Counted from the first letter of the stretch, positions 17,134 to 26,009 are shown. The stretch is 64,000 bases of DNA from Yinghuangia aomiensis (GCF_039542225.1 NZ_BAABHS010000041.1:1-64000); one strand, 5' to 3'. A program made the numbers and translations. Notes: a model not told the origin generated them from the letters alone.

Positions 17134-18501
17134 TTACGACGCCGCTTGCTGGAGCCCGTGGGTGATCGCGTCGAGGACCGGTTTGGCGGTCGAGGTACCG
17201 CCCGCGGCCGGTGCGAAGTGGCTCATCGGCTGCCAGAACGTGACGCTCGAGTCCGGTGCCCAGGGGCGGATGCCGGCCAGGGAACCGTCGGTTGCGCCCC
17301 ACGCGACGAGGTCGCGGTAGAAGTCGTACTGGCCCTGCGTCGTCAACGGGTATCCGGAGACCGGGGTGTTCCACTCCAGGGGAGCGGTCATCGTGCCGGA
17401 GGGGTAGCCCGTTTCGGCGATGAAGACCTGCTTGCCGAAGGTGCTGTGCAGCGACTGGCTGGAGTTCTTGAACGCGGCCAGCTGGTCGCCGTACTGAACC
17501 GACGTCGGGTAGTAGGACGTCCCCAGCTGGTGGACGTGGAAGCCGGCGTCGTCCATGGCCTTCCAGAACGCCTCGGCGAAACCCGGGTACTGCATCGCGA
17601 TGACGCTCGTGTGCGAGCTGAACTTCGCCTGCGGGTCGACCCACCGGATCCCTTCGCTCACCGCGGCGAGCAAGCGGCCGGTGTGCGGCCAAAGGTGCGT
17701 CCGGAGCCAGGAGATGCGGTCGCTGTCGGACATCTGCAGGAGGAGGGTGTAGACCTGCATCTGGCCGATGGCCGGGTCGACGGCGTCGGGGGCGCTGTAG
17801 CTCCAGTAGTCGGTGGAGGCGGTGAAGCCGCGAGGTGCGACGCCCGCGACGCCGAACTCCACCTCGTTGCCGATATCCCAGACGTTGACCTTGACACCGG
17901 TGGCGAGGATCTGACTCGCGGCCATCGCGCCGTACATGCGTAGGGCGTACACCATTTGGTTCACCGTCAGGCTTTCCCAGGGGCCGGGGAGCCAGATCAG
18001 CGGGTAATCCGAGAAGTCGGGGCCGGGCTGGTGGGAGACGTCGCCGTAGACGCCCCACAGACCGAGCTCGACGTTGAGCGGGAGACCCAACTTCTTGGCG
18101 AGACACGCGCGTTCGATGACGCGCTGGAAGCCTTGCTCCCCGTTGTTGGCCGTGGCCACGCGCCGGGTGGCCATGCGCGCGTACATCTCGGTGCTGCCGT
18201 GCGCCATGTACAGGCGTTGGAGCTGCTCGGGGGTGGTCGCCGTGCGGGTGCCGTCGCCGAGAGCGACCTGGGCGAGCACGTTCTCGGTCTCCGGGCTGAG
18301 GGACAGCGAGGTCCGGAACGGCGCGGTGGGCGTGGACGTCGCGGCCGTGGCGTCCGCGGCGGAGGCGGTCGCGGCGCCCGCGGTGCCGTGGAGGGCTCCC
18401 GCGGCCACCAGGCCGGCCGCGGCGGACATGCCGAGGAATCCGCGGCGGCTGAGCCGTTCGGTGCCGGTGCGGTCTGCCGCGGGCACGGGGAAGTCATTCA
18501 T
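17134..18501 (-). CDS. Tat-exported GH53-like glycoside hydrolase (endo-galactanase type)
   Basis: A 455-residue protein with a twin-arginine signal (RLSRRGFLGMSAAAG at about residue 18) and a low-complexity Ala/Thr linker to about residue 60. The catalytic domain matches GH53 arabinogalactan endo-beta-1,4-galactanases: acid/base Glu in VWDIGNE near residue 211, SYYP near residue 320, nucleophile Glu in IAETGYP near residue 362, and a TTQGQ motif before the end. Spacing is longer than in compact GH53 enzymes, so the exact substrate is uncertain. Its start has no strong ribosome site. A LacI-type 12-bp palindrome lies 65 bp upstream. Galactan side chains of rhamnogalacturonan would fit the neighbouring rhamnosidases. 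Confidence 0.8.
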   Translation of the reverse strand: MNDFPVPAADRTGTERLSRRGFLGMSAAAGLVAAGALHGTAGAATASAADATAATSTPTAPFRTSLSLSPETENVLAQVALGDGTRTATTPEQLQRLYMAHGSTEMYARMATRRVATANNGEQGFQRVIERACLAKKLGLPLNVELGLWGVYGDVSHQPGPDFSDYPLIWLPGPWESLTVNQMVYALRMYGAMAASQILATGVKVNVWDIGNEVEFGVAGVAPRGFTASTDYWSYSAPDAVDPAIGQMQVYTLLLQMSDSDRISWLRTHLWPHTGRLLAAVSEGIRWVDPQAKFSSHTSVIAMQYPGFAEAFWKAMDDAGFHVHQLGTSYYPTSVQYGDQLAAFKNSSQSLHSTFGKQVFIAETGYPSGTMTAPLEWNTPVSGYPLTTQGQYDFYRDLVAWGATDGSLAGIRPWAPDSSVTFWQPMSHFAPAAGGTSTAKPVLDAITHGLQQAAS

Positions 18502-18565
18502 CGATGCGCGGTCGCTTTCGCTCGGGTGCGGGCTCGCACGAAGCAGGGGAAAGGACGAGCGGGAA

Positions 18566-18577
18566 TGAAACGATTCA
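18566..18577. promoter_or_regulatory. LacI-type operator, TGAAWCGWTTCA family (site 1)
   Basis: TGAAACGATTCA, 65 bp upstream of the GH53-like gene start. It matches the 12-bp palindrome found at six other places in the window with CG at the centre, as expected of LacI-family operators. The LacI protein at 60949-61983 is the best candidate binder (inference). Confidence 0.65.
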
Positions 18578-18775
18578 CATCCCTGCCGAGCCGTCGCGTT
18601 CGCGGATTTCGGCGGGTTGCGTCGGGGAGCGTACCGGCCGCGCCGTGCGGATGCCAGGCCAACTGGGCGCCGCTGTCGAGGAATTCGCGTATGGCATACG
18701 GCAACGTTCGCGACCCGGGATTCGCACCCCCGGATGCCGTGCCGGGAGACTCCGTCCGGCGGTGGCGTCGACCCC

Positions 18776-18788
18776 TTGCACGTGCTAG
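18776..18788. promoter_or_regulatory. LacI-type operator TTGCACGTGCTAG (copy 1)
   Basis: Exact TTGCACGTGCTAG, 132 bp before the GH78 start, containing the palindrome GCACGTGC. Two more exact copies flank the LacI/GH3 promoter region at 22511 and 22548. The LacI at 21433-22431 is the likely binder. Confidence 0.7.
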
Positions 18789-18820
18789 TGGACGGGGTTA
18801 GCATGGCTGCGATTTTTGAA

Positions 18821-18834
18821 CTAGCACGTGCTAA
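18821..18834. promoter_or_regulatory. LacI-type operator CTAGCACGTGCTAA (copy 2)
   Basis: CTAGCACGTGCTAA contains the perfect 12-bp palindrome TAGCACGTGCTA and lies 86 bp before the GH78 start, 45 bp after copy 1. Two sites about four helix turns apart could hold a repressor loop or co-operative dimers. Confidence 0.7.
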
Positions 18835-18919
18835 CCGGCATGCATCGCGGTGAATGCGGACGCGGCGCAGCCCGGCCCGCCATCGCGACACAGCCGATCG
18901 CCAACCCGGGAGGTTTCCT

Positions 18920-21388
18920 GTGGCACCCGCCTGGCAGGCGTCCTTCGTCGCCGCGCCGCCGCGCGACGGATCCGCCGCCGTGTATTTCCGCCGCGAGTTC
19001 GGCGCCGACGCCGCGCCGCGGCGCGCCACCCTGCACGTCACCGCGATCGGCATCGTGGAGCCGTACCTGAACGGCGTCCGGGTCGGCGACGAGGTGCTGG
19101 CGCCGGGCTGGACCTCCTACCGCCACCGCCTCCACGTCAGCACCTACGACGTCACCGGCCTCGTCACCGCCGGACCCAACGCGGTCGGCGCCATCGTGGG
19201 CGACGGCTGGGCGGTCGGCAGGCTCGGGTACGAGAACCGGAGCAACCACTACGCGGACCGTCCCGCGCTGTTCCTCCAGCTGGAACTGGAGTACGCGGAC
19301 CGCACGGACGTCATCGGCACGGATCCGGACTTCACCGCCGGCACCGGAGCCGTCCTCGCCAACAGCCTGTACGACGGCGAGGAGTACGACGCCCGCCTCG
19401 AACCGGTCGGCTGGAACCGCCCCGGCTTCGACGACGGCGCCTGGTCGCCCGTCGAGCCCTTCGCCTGGGACCCGGACACGCTGGTCGCGACCGGCGCCCC
19501 GCCGATCCGCCGCATCGAGGAACTCGCCCCGGTCGCGATCACGACCAGCCCCGGCGGCAAGACCATCGTCGACTTCGGGCAGAACATCTCCGGCTGGGTA
19601 CGCATCACCGCCGACGGCCCCGCCGGCGAAACCGTGACGCTCCGCCACGCGGAAGTCCTCGTCGACGGCGAACTCGGCACCCAGACGCTGCGCACCGCGG
19701 CCGCGACCGACCGGTACACGCTCCGCGGCGGCGGCCCGGAGACGTGGGAGCCTCGCTTCACCTTCCACGGCTTCCGCTACGCCGAGATCGACGGCTACCC
19801 GGGCGAGCTCGCCCCCGACGCCGTCCGCGCGATCGTCGTGCACAGCGACATGACCCGCACCGGGTGGTTCGCCACCTCCGAACCGCTGCTGAACCAGCTG
19901 CACGCCAACGTCGTGTGGTCGATGCGCGACAACTTCGTGGGCGTCCCCACCGACTGCCCGCAACGCGACGAACGGCTGGGCTGGACCGGCGACATCAACG
20001 CGTTCGGCCCCACCGCGGCGTTCCTCTACGACGTCCGCGGCGTCCTCGGCTCCTGGCTGGAGGACGTCGCGGCGGAGCAGCGGGAGAAGGGCTTCGTGCC
20101 GTGGGTCGTCCCGGATGTACTGTCGGCGCCCTCGTCGCCGACCGCCCTGTGGAGCGACGTCGTCGTCAGCCTCCCGTGGACGCTCTACCGCGAGTACGGC
20201 GACCCGGAGATCCTGCGCCGCACCTACCCGGCCATGACCGCGTTCGTCGGGAGCGTCGAGGCGCTGCTGGACGAACACGGGCTGTGGAGCTCCGGATTCC
20301 AGTTCGGCGACTGGCTCGACCCGGACGCGCCGGGCGACAACCCGTCCGGCGGCAAGACCGACCGCCATCTGGTCGCGTCGGCCTTCCTGTGCCGGACCAC
20401 GGCCCAGGTCGCGGAGATCGCGGAGCTGCTCGGCGAAGACGAAGACGCCGCCCGCTTCACCGCGCTGGCGCGGCGGGTGCGGCGCGCCTTCCGCTGGGAG
20501 TTCGTCACCGCAGCGGGGCGGCTGGTGGGGGAGTCGGCGACTGCCTACGCGCTCGCCCTCTGCTTCGGCCTCCTCGAGCCGGATCAGGAACGCCGGGCGG
20601 GGGACCGGCTGGCGGAGATCGTGGCCAAGGCCGGCTACCGGATCGCGACGGGCTTCGCCGGCACGCCCTTCGTGGCGGACGCACTCAGCCGCACCGGACA
20701 CCTGGACGAGGCGTATCTCCTGGTGTTGGAGACCGGCTGCCCGTCGTTCCTGTACCCGGTGACGATGGGTGCGACGACGATCTGGGAGCGCTGGGACTCC
20801 GTCCGCCCCGACGGCTCCCTGCACCCGGACGGGATGACGTCGCTCAACCACTACGCGCTGGGCGCCGTCGCCGACTGGCTCCACCGGGTCGTCGGCGGTC
20901 TCTCCGCCGCCGAACCGGGCTATCGCGCCATGCGCATCGCCCCGCGCCCCGGCGGCGGACTCACCCACGCGACCGTCGAACACGACACGGTGCACGGACG
21001 GGTGTCGGTCGCCTGGCGGATCGAAGGCGTGCACGCGACGTTGCGCGTCACGCTGCCCGAGGACACCACCGCGTCAGTCGAACTCCCCCTGCATCCCGAT
21101 GGGTTGGTCGTGGAGGTGGGCGCGGGTGAGCACGCCTGGGAGTACGACCTCTCCGAGCCGTACGGCACCCGTGCGGCGTTCGACATGGACACGCCGCTGC
21201 GGGCCCTCGCCGACGATGCCGCGGTGTGGCGGGCGGTGACCGAGGTCTTCGCCAAGCACCTGCCCGGCATTCCCATCGACGGCAAGGCCCCGGAAGCGGC
21301 GGGGATCTCGCTGGCCAAGCTCCTCGACCTGATCCCGGGCGACACCCCGGAGCTGGCCGCGGACCTCCGCACGGCGATCGGCGTCTGA
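18920..21388 (+). CDS. Alpha-L-rhamnosidase (GH78)
   Basis: An 822-residue GH78 enzyme releasing L-rhamnose from glycans or glycosides; no signal peptide, so probably cytoplasmic. It has the N-terminal beta domains (YLNGVRVGDEVLAPGWTSY, then DFGQNISGWVRI near residue 215), the (alpha/alpha)6 catalytic barrel with CPQRDERLGWTGD near residue 350 carrying the acidic residues, TTIWERWDS near residue 615, and a C-terminal beta domain. After it comes an extra helical tail of about 70 residues starting near FDMDTPL. The GTG at 18920 is chosen for its GGGAGG six bases upstream; an ATG at 18854 lacks this. Two LacI-type operators precede it. Confidence 0.92.
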   Translation: MAPAWQASFVAAPPRDGSAAVYFRREFGADAAPRRATLHVTAIGIVEPYLNGVRVGDEVLAPGWTSYRHRLHVSTYDVTGLVTAGPNAVGAIVGDGWAVGRLGYENRSNHYADRPALFLQLELEYADRTDVIGTDPDFTAGTGAVLANSLYDGEEYDARLEPVGWNRPGFDDGAWSPVEPFAWDPDTLVATGAPPIRRIEELAPVAITTSPGGKTIVDFGQNISGWVRITADGPAGETVTLRHAEVLVDGELGTQTLRTAAATDRYTLRGGGPETWEPRFTFHGFRYAEIDGYPGELAPDAVRAIVVHSDMTRTGWFATSEPLLNQLHANVVWSMRDNFVGVPTDCPQRDERLGWTGDINAFGPTAAFLYDVRGVLGSWLEDVAAEQREKGFVPWVVPDVLSAPSSPTALWSDVVVSLPWTLYREYGDPEILRRTYPAMTAFVGSVEALLDEHGLWSSGFQFGDWLDPDAPGDNPSGGKTDRHLVASAFLCRTTAQVAEIAELLGEDEDAARFTALARRVRRAFRWEFVTAAGRLVGESATAYALALCFGLLEPDQERRAGDRLAEIVAKAGYRIATGFAGTPFVADALSRTGHLDEAYLLVLETGCPSFLYPVTMGATTIWERWDSVRPDGSLHPDGMTSLNHYALGAVADWLHRVVGGLSAAEPGYRAMRIAPRPGGGLTHATVEHDTVHGRVSVAWRIEGVHATLRVTLPEDTTASVELPLHPDGLVVEVGAGEHAWEYDLSEPYGTRAAFDMDTPLRALADDAAVWRAVTEVFAKHLPGIPIDGKAPEAAGISLAKLLDLIPGDTPELAADLRTAIGV

Positions 21389-21410
21389 CCGCGCGACGCG
21401 CCGGGCTTCC

Positions 21411-21452
21411 CCGGTCCCGTCCCGGTCCGGATCTAGACCGGGACGGGACCGG
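21411..21452. terminator. Long stem-loop between GH78 and convergent lacI
   Basis: CCGGTCCCGTCCCGGTC (21411-21427) pairs perfectly with its complement at 21436-21452 across an eight-base loop. The right arm runs into the last codons of the LacI gene. It can terminate transcription from both sides. Confidence 0.8.
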
Positions 21453-22431
21453 TGGATTCGCGGGCCACCAGCGTGGCTTCGACGCCGGAGTCCGCCGCGG
21501 GCCTGGCGCGGCCGTCCGCCGCGTGCAGCGCCTCGGCGGCGAACCGGCGGCCGAGGCCGGCGTCGTCGAGGCGCACGGTGGAGATGGCGGGCACGAACAT
21601 CGCGGCGATGGGGCTGTCGTCGTGCCCGACGACGGCGAGGTCGCCGGGTACCGCGAGTCCGGCGCGGAGCGCGGCTCCGACGGCCGCGGCGGCGGTGTCG
21701 TCGTTGTACGCCACGACGCCCGTGATCCCGGCGTCCCGCCAGCGCCGGACGGCCCGGTCCGCCGAACCGTCGCGGTGGTCGACGGGCCGCACGTCGAGGT
21801 CCCCCAAGCCCAGCCGGTCGGCGGCGTCCCGGGCGGTGCGCAACCGCGCGTCGACGAGGGCCGACACCCGCGGGTCCGCGGCGGCCGCGAAAGCGAGCCT
21901 GCGGTGGCCCAGCTCGTACAGGTGCCGTACTTGCAGGGCGGGACCGGCCGTGACCGCGGGAGAGTCGGTCAAAGCGATGGGGTCGGCCGGATCGGGCACG
22001 ATCTTCGTGATGCCGCAGGCGCGCATCGAACCGACATCCGCATCGTCGAACGGCAGGTAGCCGACCACCACTTCGGGACTCAGCAGCTCCCACAGCGGAC
22101 GGGTGCGGTCGGCCGCGTGGCGCGTGTACGTGACCAGGGAGTATCCGGCTTCGTCCAGTGCCGGCGCTGCCTCTTCCAAGTGCCGCCGCATGCTGAAGTC
22201 GATCGGCCAGTCGGGCAGGACGAGCAGGATCAGCTTGCTGTGCCCGCGCCGCAGGTCCTGCGCGGCCCGGTGCGGCCGGTAGCCGAGGCGTTCGGCCTCG
22301 TCCAGCACCCGGCGCCGGGTGGCTTCGGAGATGGTCTGGCCCGGCGTCCGGTTCATCACGAACCCCACGGTCGCCCTGGACACCCCGGCGGACCGTGCGA
22401 CGTCCGCGGCCGTGACGCGCCGCTCCGACAC
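21433..22431 (-). CDS. LacI-family repressor of the GH78/GH3 block
   Basis: A 332-residue LacI regulator. The N-terminal DNA-binding domain reads VTAADVARSAGVSRATVGFVMN (residues 5-26), with the hinge helix region ending LGYRPHRAAQDLRRG. A periplasmic-binding-type sugar domain follows (VVAYNDDTAAAAVGAALRAG, VVGHDDSP). Start is taken as GTG at 22431; another GTG three codons earlier (22440) is possible. It lies between GH78 (convergent) and GH3 (divergent), with TTGCACGTGCTAG sites before both glycosidase genes and before itself. Likely a sugar-relieved repressor of all three (inference). Confidence 0.92.
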   Translation of the reverse strand: MSERRVTAADVARSAGVSRATVGFVMNRTPGQTISEATRRRVLDEAERLGYRPHRAAQDLRRGHSKLILLVLPDWPIDFSMRRHLEEAAPALDEAGYSLVTYTRHAADRTRPLWELLSPEVVVGYLPFDDADVGSMRACGITKIVPDPADPIALTDSPAVTAGPALQVRHLYELGHRRLAFAAAADPRVSALVDARLRTARDAADRLGLGDLDVRPVDHRDGSADRAVRRWRDAGITGVVAYNDDTAAAAVGAALRAGLAVPGDLAVVGHDDSPIAAMFVPAISTVRLDDAGLGRRFAAEALHAADGRARPAADSGVEATLVARESTGPVPV

Positions 22432-22510
22432 CGGCCCCACCACCTTTCGACAATCCCGAGCAACCCCGCCAGCCGCGTCAGCTGCGCGACGACGTGGAAA
22501 GCGCTCACCC

Positions 22511-22523
22511 TTGCACGTGCTAG
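22511..22523. promoter_or_regulatory. LacI-type operator TTGCACGTGCTAG (copy 3)
   Basis: Exact copy of the 13-mer, 80 bp before the divergent lacI start. Probably serves autoregulation of lacI and control of the GH3 gene. Confidence 0.7.
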
Positions 22524-22547
22524 CAGTGCTGTCTAGACTACCTGGAC

Positions 22548-22560
22548 TTGCACGTGCTAG
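22548..22560. promoter_or_regulatory. LacI-type operator TTGCACGTGCTAG (copy 4)
   Basis: Exact copy of the 13-mer, 37 bp from copy 3 and 144 bp before the GH3 start. The AT-richer tract between the copies (gtctagacta) may hold the promoter. Confidence 0.7.
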
Positions 22561-22703
22561 TGACGATGGCCTGCACTTCCCGAAGCCCCGGATCCGCAGC
22601 ACGGGCCCCGGCCGAACACACCGGGAACCCGATCGCGCCCCGTATCCGCCGCCCGTGCCCATCGCACCAGCCGCCGCCTCCTTCCGCAGACAGGACCGCA
22701 TCC

Positions 22704-24983
22704 ATGCCCACCTTGGACCCAGCCGACCTCACCCTCGACCAGAAGGCCGAGCTGCTGACGGGCCGCGACTTCGGCACGACCCACCCGGTCGAGGAAGCCG
22801 GCATAGCGCCGGTCGCCCTCGTCGACGGACCGCACGGGGTCCGGCCGCCCGATGCCGCCGCCGACCACCTCGCCATCAACGCGAGCCTTCCGGCGACGTG
22901 CTTCCCGCCCGCCGTGGCGGTCGGTTCGAGCTGGGACCCGGACGTGGCCGCCCGCCTCGGCGCTGCAGTCGCCCGCGAAGCGCGCGCCTACGGCATCGAC
23001 GTGGTCCTCGGCCCGGGCGTGAACATCAAGCGCTCGCCCCTGTGCGGCCGCAACTTCGAGTACTACTCGGAAGACCCGCTCGTCGCCGGCGTGCTCGGCG
23101 CCGCCCACGTCCGCGCCATGCAGGACGCCGGGGTCGGCGCCTCGGTGAAGCACTTCGCCGCGAACAACCAGGAAACCGACCGGATGCGCGTCAGCGCGGA
23201 CGTCGACGAACGCGCACTGCGCGAGATCTACTTCCCCGCCTTCGAACGCGTCGTGAAGGAGGCCCGGCCCGCGACGGTGATGTCGGCGTACAACCGCATC
23301 AATGGCGTATACGCGTCGCAGAACCCGTGGCTGCTGACCGAAGTCCTGCGTGACGAGTGGGGTTTCGACGGCCTGGTGGTCTCCGACTGGGGCGCGATCC
23401 AGGACCGCGTCGTCGCGCTCGAAGCGGGTCTGGACCTGGCCATGCCGCACGACGGCGGCCGAGGCCGCGAAGCCGTCCTCGCGGCGGTGCGCGGCGGCAC
23501 CCTCGACGAGGCCGTCGTCGACCGCAGCGTGCGCCGCATCCTCGCGCTGGCCTCGGCAGCCGCCGAGCGCAACGCCGCGGCAGGCACGCCCACGGAACCG
23601 GCCCCCGGATTCGACGTGGACGCCCAGCACGCCTTGGCCCGGGAACTGGCCGCGGAATGCGCCGTGCTCCTGAAGAACGACGGCAACGTCCTCCCGCTGG
23701 CCGCGGAGGCGCGGGTCGCCGTCATCGGCGCATTCGCCGAAACTCCGCGTTTCCAGGGCGGCGGGAGCTCGCACATCAACGCGACGCGCACGGACAGCGC
23801 GCTGGAAGCCGTCCGGGCGCTGGCCGGGGACCCGGCCCTGGTCGGCTTCGCCCCCGGGTACCCGCTCGACCGCGCGGACGACGTCGAACGGCTCCGCGAG
23901 GAGGCGGTCGCGATCGCCCGTGAGGCCGATGTCGCCGTGGTCTTCGCGGGATTGGCCGAAGCCGACGAGTCCGAGGGCTACGACCGCGACACGCTCGACC
24001 TGCCGGCCGCCCAGGTGGAGCTCATCCGCGCGGTTTCCGCCGCGGCCCCCAAGACCGTGGTGGTGCTGTCGAACGGCGGGGTCGTCTCGCTCGAAGGCTG
24101 GCACGACGACGTCGAGGCCGTGCTCGAAGGATGGCTGCTCGGGCAAGGCGGCGGCAGCGCGCTCGCCGACCTCCTCTACGGGAAGGCCAACCCCTCCGGG
24201 CGCCTGGCGGAGACCATCCCGTACCGCCTTGAGGACACCCCCTCGTACCTCAACTTCCCCGGCGAGCAGGGGCATGTTCGGTACGGCGAAGGGGTGATGG
24301 TCGGCTACCGGCACCACATCAGCGCCGACCGCCCGGTGCGGTACCCCTTCGGGCACGGCCTGAGCTACACGACGTTCGCGACCGGACCCGTGACCGTCGC
24401 GCCGGTGGGCGGTGACGGCGCCGAGGTGACCGTCGAGGTCACCAACACCGGGACGAGGGCCGGCAAGCACGTGGTCCAGGTATATGTGGCCACCACGGCA
24501 GGCCCGGTCCGCCGCCCCGTCCGCGAACTGCGTGCCTTCGCCAAGGTCGCCCTCGACCCCGGCGAGACCCGGAGCGTCACCTTCGCACTCGACCGACGCG
24601 CCTTCGCCTACTGGGACATCGAACAGCACGACTGGGTCGTCGCCGCCGGCGAATACCGCGTCCAGGTCGGGGACAACGCGCTTGAGGTGGTGGCCGAAGA
24701 GCGCATCACGCTCACCGGGGACACCCTCGTGCAGCCGGTCACCCTCGACACCCCGGTCGGCGACTGGTTCGCCCACCCGGTCGTCGGCCCCGAACTGACG
24801 GCCCGGCTCAGTGCCGTCATGCCGCCGCAGAGCCCGGAACAGGCCGAGGAATCCGCCCGCATGATGCGCATGGTCGAGTCCATGCCGATGAGCCAGTTCC
24901 GGAACTTCCTCGGCGATCTCATCACCACCGAGGCCCTGGAGGAACTGGTCGCGCTGTCGAAGGAGCCGGCACCGGCGAGCTGA
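22704..24983 (+). CDS. Glycoside hydrolase family 3, beta-glucosidase type
   Basis: A 759-residue GH3 enzyme without a signal peptide. The N-terminal barrel carries KHFAANNQETDR near residue 152 and the nucleophile Asp228 in VVSDWGA. The alpha/beta sandwich domain follows (VLLKNDGNVLPL near residue 330, GGGSSHIN). A fibronectin-III-like domain lies near residues 555-625 (VTNTGTRAGKHVVQVYV). A helical tail of about 70 residues follows the segment VTLDTPVGDW, similar in placement to the tail of the GH78 protein. Start ATG at 22704 with CAGGA upstream. It would cleave beta-glucosides or related sugars inside the cell; exact substrate unknown. It probably shares control with GH78 through the LacI protein. 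Confidence 0.92.
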   Translation: MPTLDPADLTLDQKAELLTGRDFGTTHPVEEAGIAPVALVDGPHGVRPPDAAADHLAINASLPATCFPPAVAVGSSWDPDVAARLGAAVAREARAYGIDVVLGPGVNIKRSPLCGRNFEYYSEDPLVAGVLGAAHVRAMQDAGVGASVKHFAANNQETDRMRVSADVDERALREIYFPAFERVVKEARPATVMSAYNRINGVYASQNPWLLTEVLRDEWGFDGLVVSDWGAIQDRVVALEAGLDLAMPHDGGRGREAVLAAVRGGTLDEAVVDRSVRRILALASAAAERNAAAGTPTEPAPGFDVDAQHALARELAAECAVLLKNDGNVLPLAAEARVAVIGAFAETPRFQGGGSSHINATRTDSALEAVRALAGDPALVGFAPGYPLDRADDVERLREEAVAIAREADVAVVFAGLAEADESEGYDRDTLDLPAAQVELIRAVSAAAPKTVVVLSNGGVVSLEGWHDDVEAVLEGWLLGQGGGSALADLLYGKANPSGRLAETIPYRLEDTPSYLNFPGEQGHVRYGEGVMVGYRHHISADRPVRYPFGHGLSYTTFATGPVTVAPVGGDGAEVTVEVTNTGTRAGKHVVQVYVATTAGPVRRPVRELRAFAKVALDPGETRSVTFALDRRAFAYWDIEQHDWVVAAGEYRVQVGDNALEVVAEERITLTGDTLVQPVTLDTPVGDWFAHPVVGPELTARLSAVMPPQSPEQAEESARMMRMVESMPMSQFRNFLGDLITTEALEELVALSKEPAPAS

Positions 24984-25000
24984 CACGACAATTCGTCCCA

Positions 25001-25039
25001 CCGCTGCCGCGCGCATCGTTCCGTTGCGCGCGGCAGCGG
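25001..25039. terminator. Bidirectional terminator after GH3
   Basis: A perfect 15-bp stem: CCGCTGCCGCGCGCA (25001-25015) and its complement (25025-25039), nine-base loop, between convergent genes. Confidence 0.85.
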
Positions 25040-25060
25040 CGTTCTCCGACGAGGCGGCGT

Positions 25061-25906
25061 TCAGCAGCCGTCGAACCACGCGGCGATCGTCGCCACGCTG
25101 CGTTCGAACGCGGGCGTCTCCGGCTTGTTCAGGTGACCGTGCGCGGTACCCGCCTCGCAGCACACGCGAACCGGACGCCCCTGGGCACGGAGCTCGGCGG
25201 CGAAGGCCTCGCCCGAGGCCCGGAGCGAGTCGCGGTCGGAGTTGACGATGAGGGTCGGGGGGAATCCGGTGAGATCGGAACCGCCCGGGAACGCCTGCGG
25301 GAGCAGATGACGTCGGCCGCGGCCGACGTAGTTGCCGGCCATCCACTTCACCACCGACGCGCTGAACGTGCCGGCCCTGCGCAGCCCGCGCAAAGCGTGG
25401 CGCAGTTCCGGGCCGAACGCCGGCAGCTCGGGGTGGAGAAAGGGGTAGGCCAGGACCACCCCGCGCGGTGCCGTTCCCGCCGATGTGAGGCGCAGCGCGA
25501 GCGCAGCCGCCAGACATCCGCCGGCGCTCGCGCCTCCTACGTGGAGCCGCGCGCTGTCGACGCCCAGTTCCGGCGCGTTGTCCACCAGCCACTGCCACGC
25601 ATGTGCGCAGTCGTCCAGCGGAAGGGGAAAGCGCACCGCGTTCGCCGTCTTCCGCGCTCGCCCTTTCCCGAAGGCGGGCACCAAACGATAGTCGACGCTG
25701 ACGCACGTGATGCCTGACGCGGCGAGTCGGCTGCACACCGCATCGCCTTCCGGCATGTCCAACGAGCCGCCGACGAAGCCGCCGCCGTGCATCCACAGCA
25801 GGGCCGGGGGCTTCGCATCGGCGGCGCGACTTGCGCTGTTTGCGGGGTACACGCGGACACGGACGGCGGGGTCCGCGCTCGCGACCCACATGTCTTCCTT
25901 GCTCAT
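25061..25906 (-). CDS. Alpha/beta hydrolase, hormone-sensitive-lipase type
   Basis: A 281-residue esterase. Oxyanion-hole motif WMHGGGF near residue 40, nucleophile motif GGASAGGCLA near residue 122 (Gly-Ala-Ser-Ala-Gly in place of the common GDSAG), and the C-terminal histidine in GTAHGHLNKP near residue 260. No signal peptide. The start is taken at ATG 25906 with AGGAG close upstream; a GTG at 25924 in frame is an alternative. It lies downstream of the binding-protein gene at 26010 on the same strand but behind a strong hairpin, so it may be transcribed on its own. Substrate unknown. Confidence 0.85.
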   Translation of the reverse strand: MSKEDMWVASADPAVRVRVYPANSASRAADAKPPALLWMHGGGFVGGSLDMPEGDAVCSRLAASGITCVSVDYRLVPAFGKGRARKTANAVRFPLPLDDCAHAWQWLVDNAPELGVDSARLHVGGASAGGCLAAALALRLTSAGTAPRGVVLAYPFLHPELPAFGPELRHALRGLRRAGTFSASVVKWMAGNYVGRGRRHLLPQAFPGGSDLTGFPPTLIVNSDRDSLRASGEAFAAELRAQGRPVRVCCEAGTAHGHLNKPETPAFERSVATIAAWFDGC

Positions 25907-25927
25907 GAGCTCCTGCCGAGGCACGAA

Positions 25928-25978
25928 ACCGCGGGCCCGACCGGTCGTGGCGGTGCCACACCGGTCGGCGCCCGCGGT
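25928..25978 (-). terminator. Long hairpin downstream of the binding-protein gene
   Basis: ACCGCGGGCCCGACCGGT (25928-25945) pairs with 25960-25978 with one bulge. The loop itself forms a GTGGC/GCCAC stem. It sits 31 bp past the end of the substrate-binding gene, where a terminator is expected, and overlaps the promoter space of the hydrolase gene. Confidence 0.75.
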
Positions 25979-26009
25979 CGCGGGCGGAGAGTTTGCTGCC
26001 TACTACCGG

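Larger units (their letters stand above)
18502..18919. other. 418-bp divergent regulatory region (GH53-like / GH78)
   Basis: No gene is seen. The region holds a TGAAACGATTCA palindrome near the GH53-like gene and two TTGCACGTGCTAG-type sites near the GH78 gene, so each side has its own LacI-type control. Short open frames here have no ribosome site or recognisable product. Confidence 0.7.

Noticed and set aside
18821..21034. Long minus-strand open frame opposite GH78
   Set aside because: Antisense shadow with charged, repetitive composition and no family resemblance; the plus strand encodes a complete GH78.
22557..25961. Very long minus-strand open frame (over 1100 codons) opposite GH3
   Set aside because: It runs antisense to a clear GH3 gene and, in its left part, out of frame with a clear esterase. 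Long antisense frames are normal in such GC-rich DNA.
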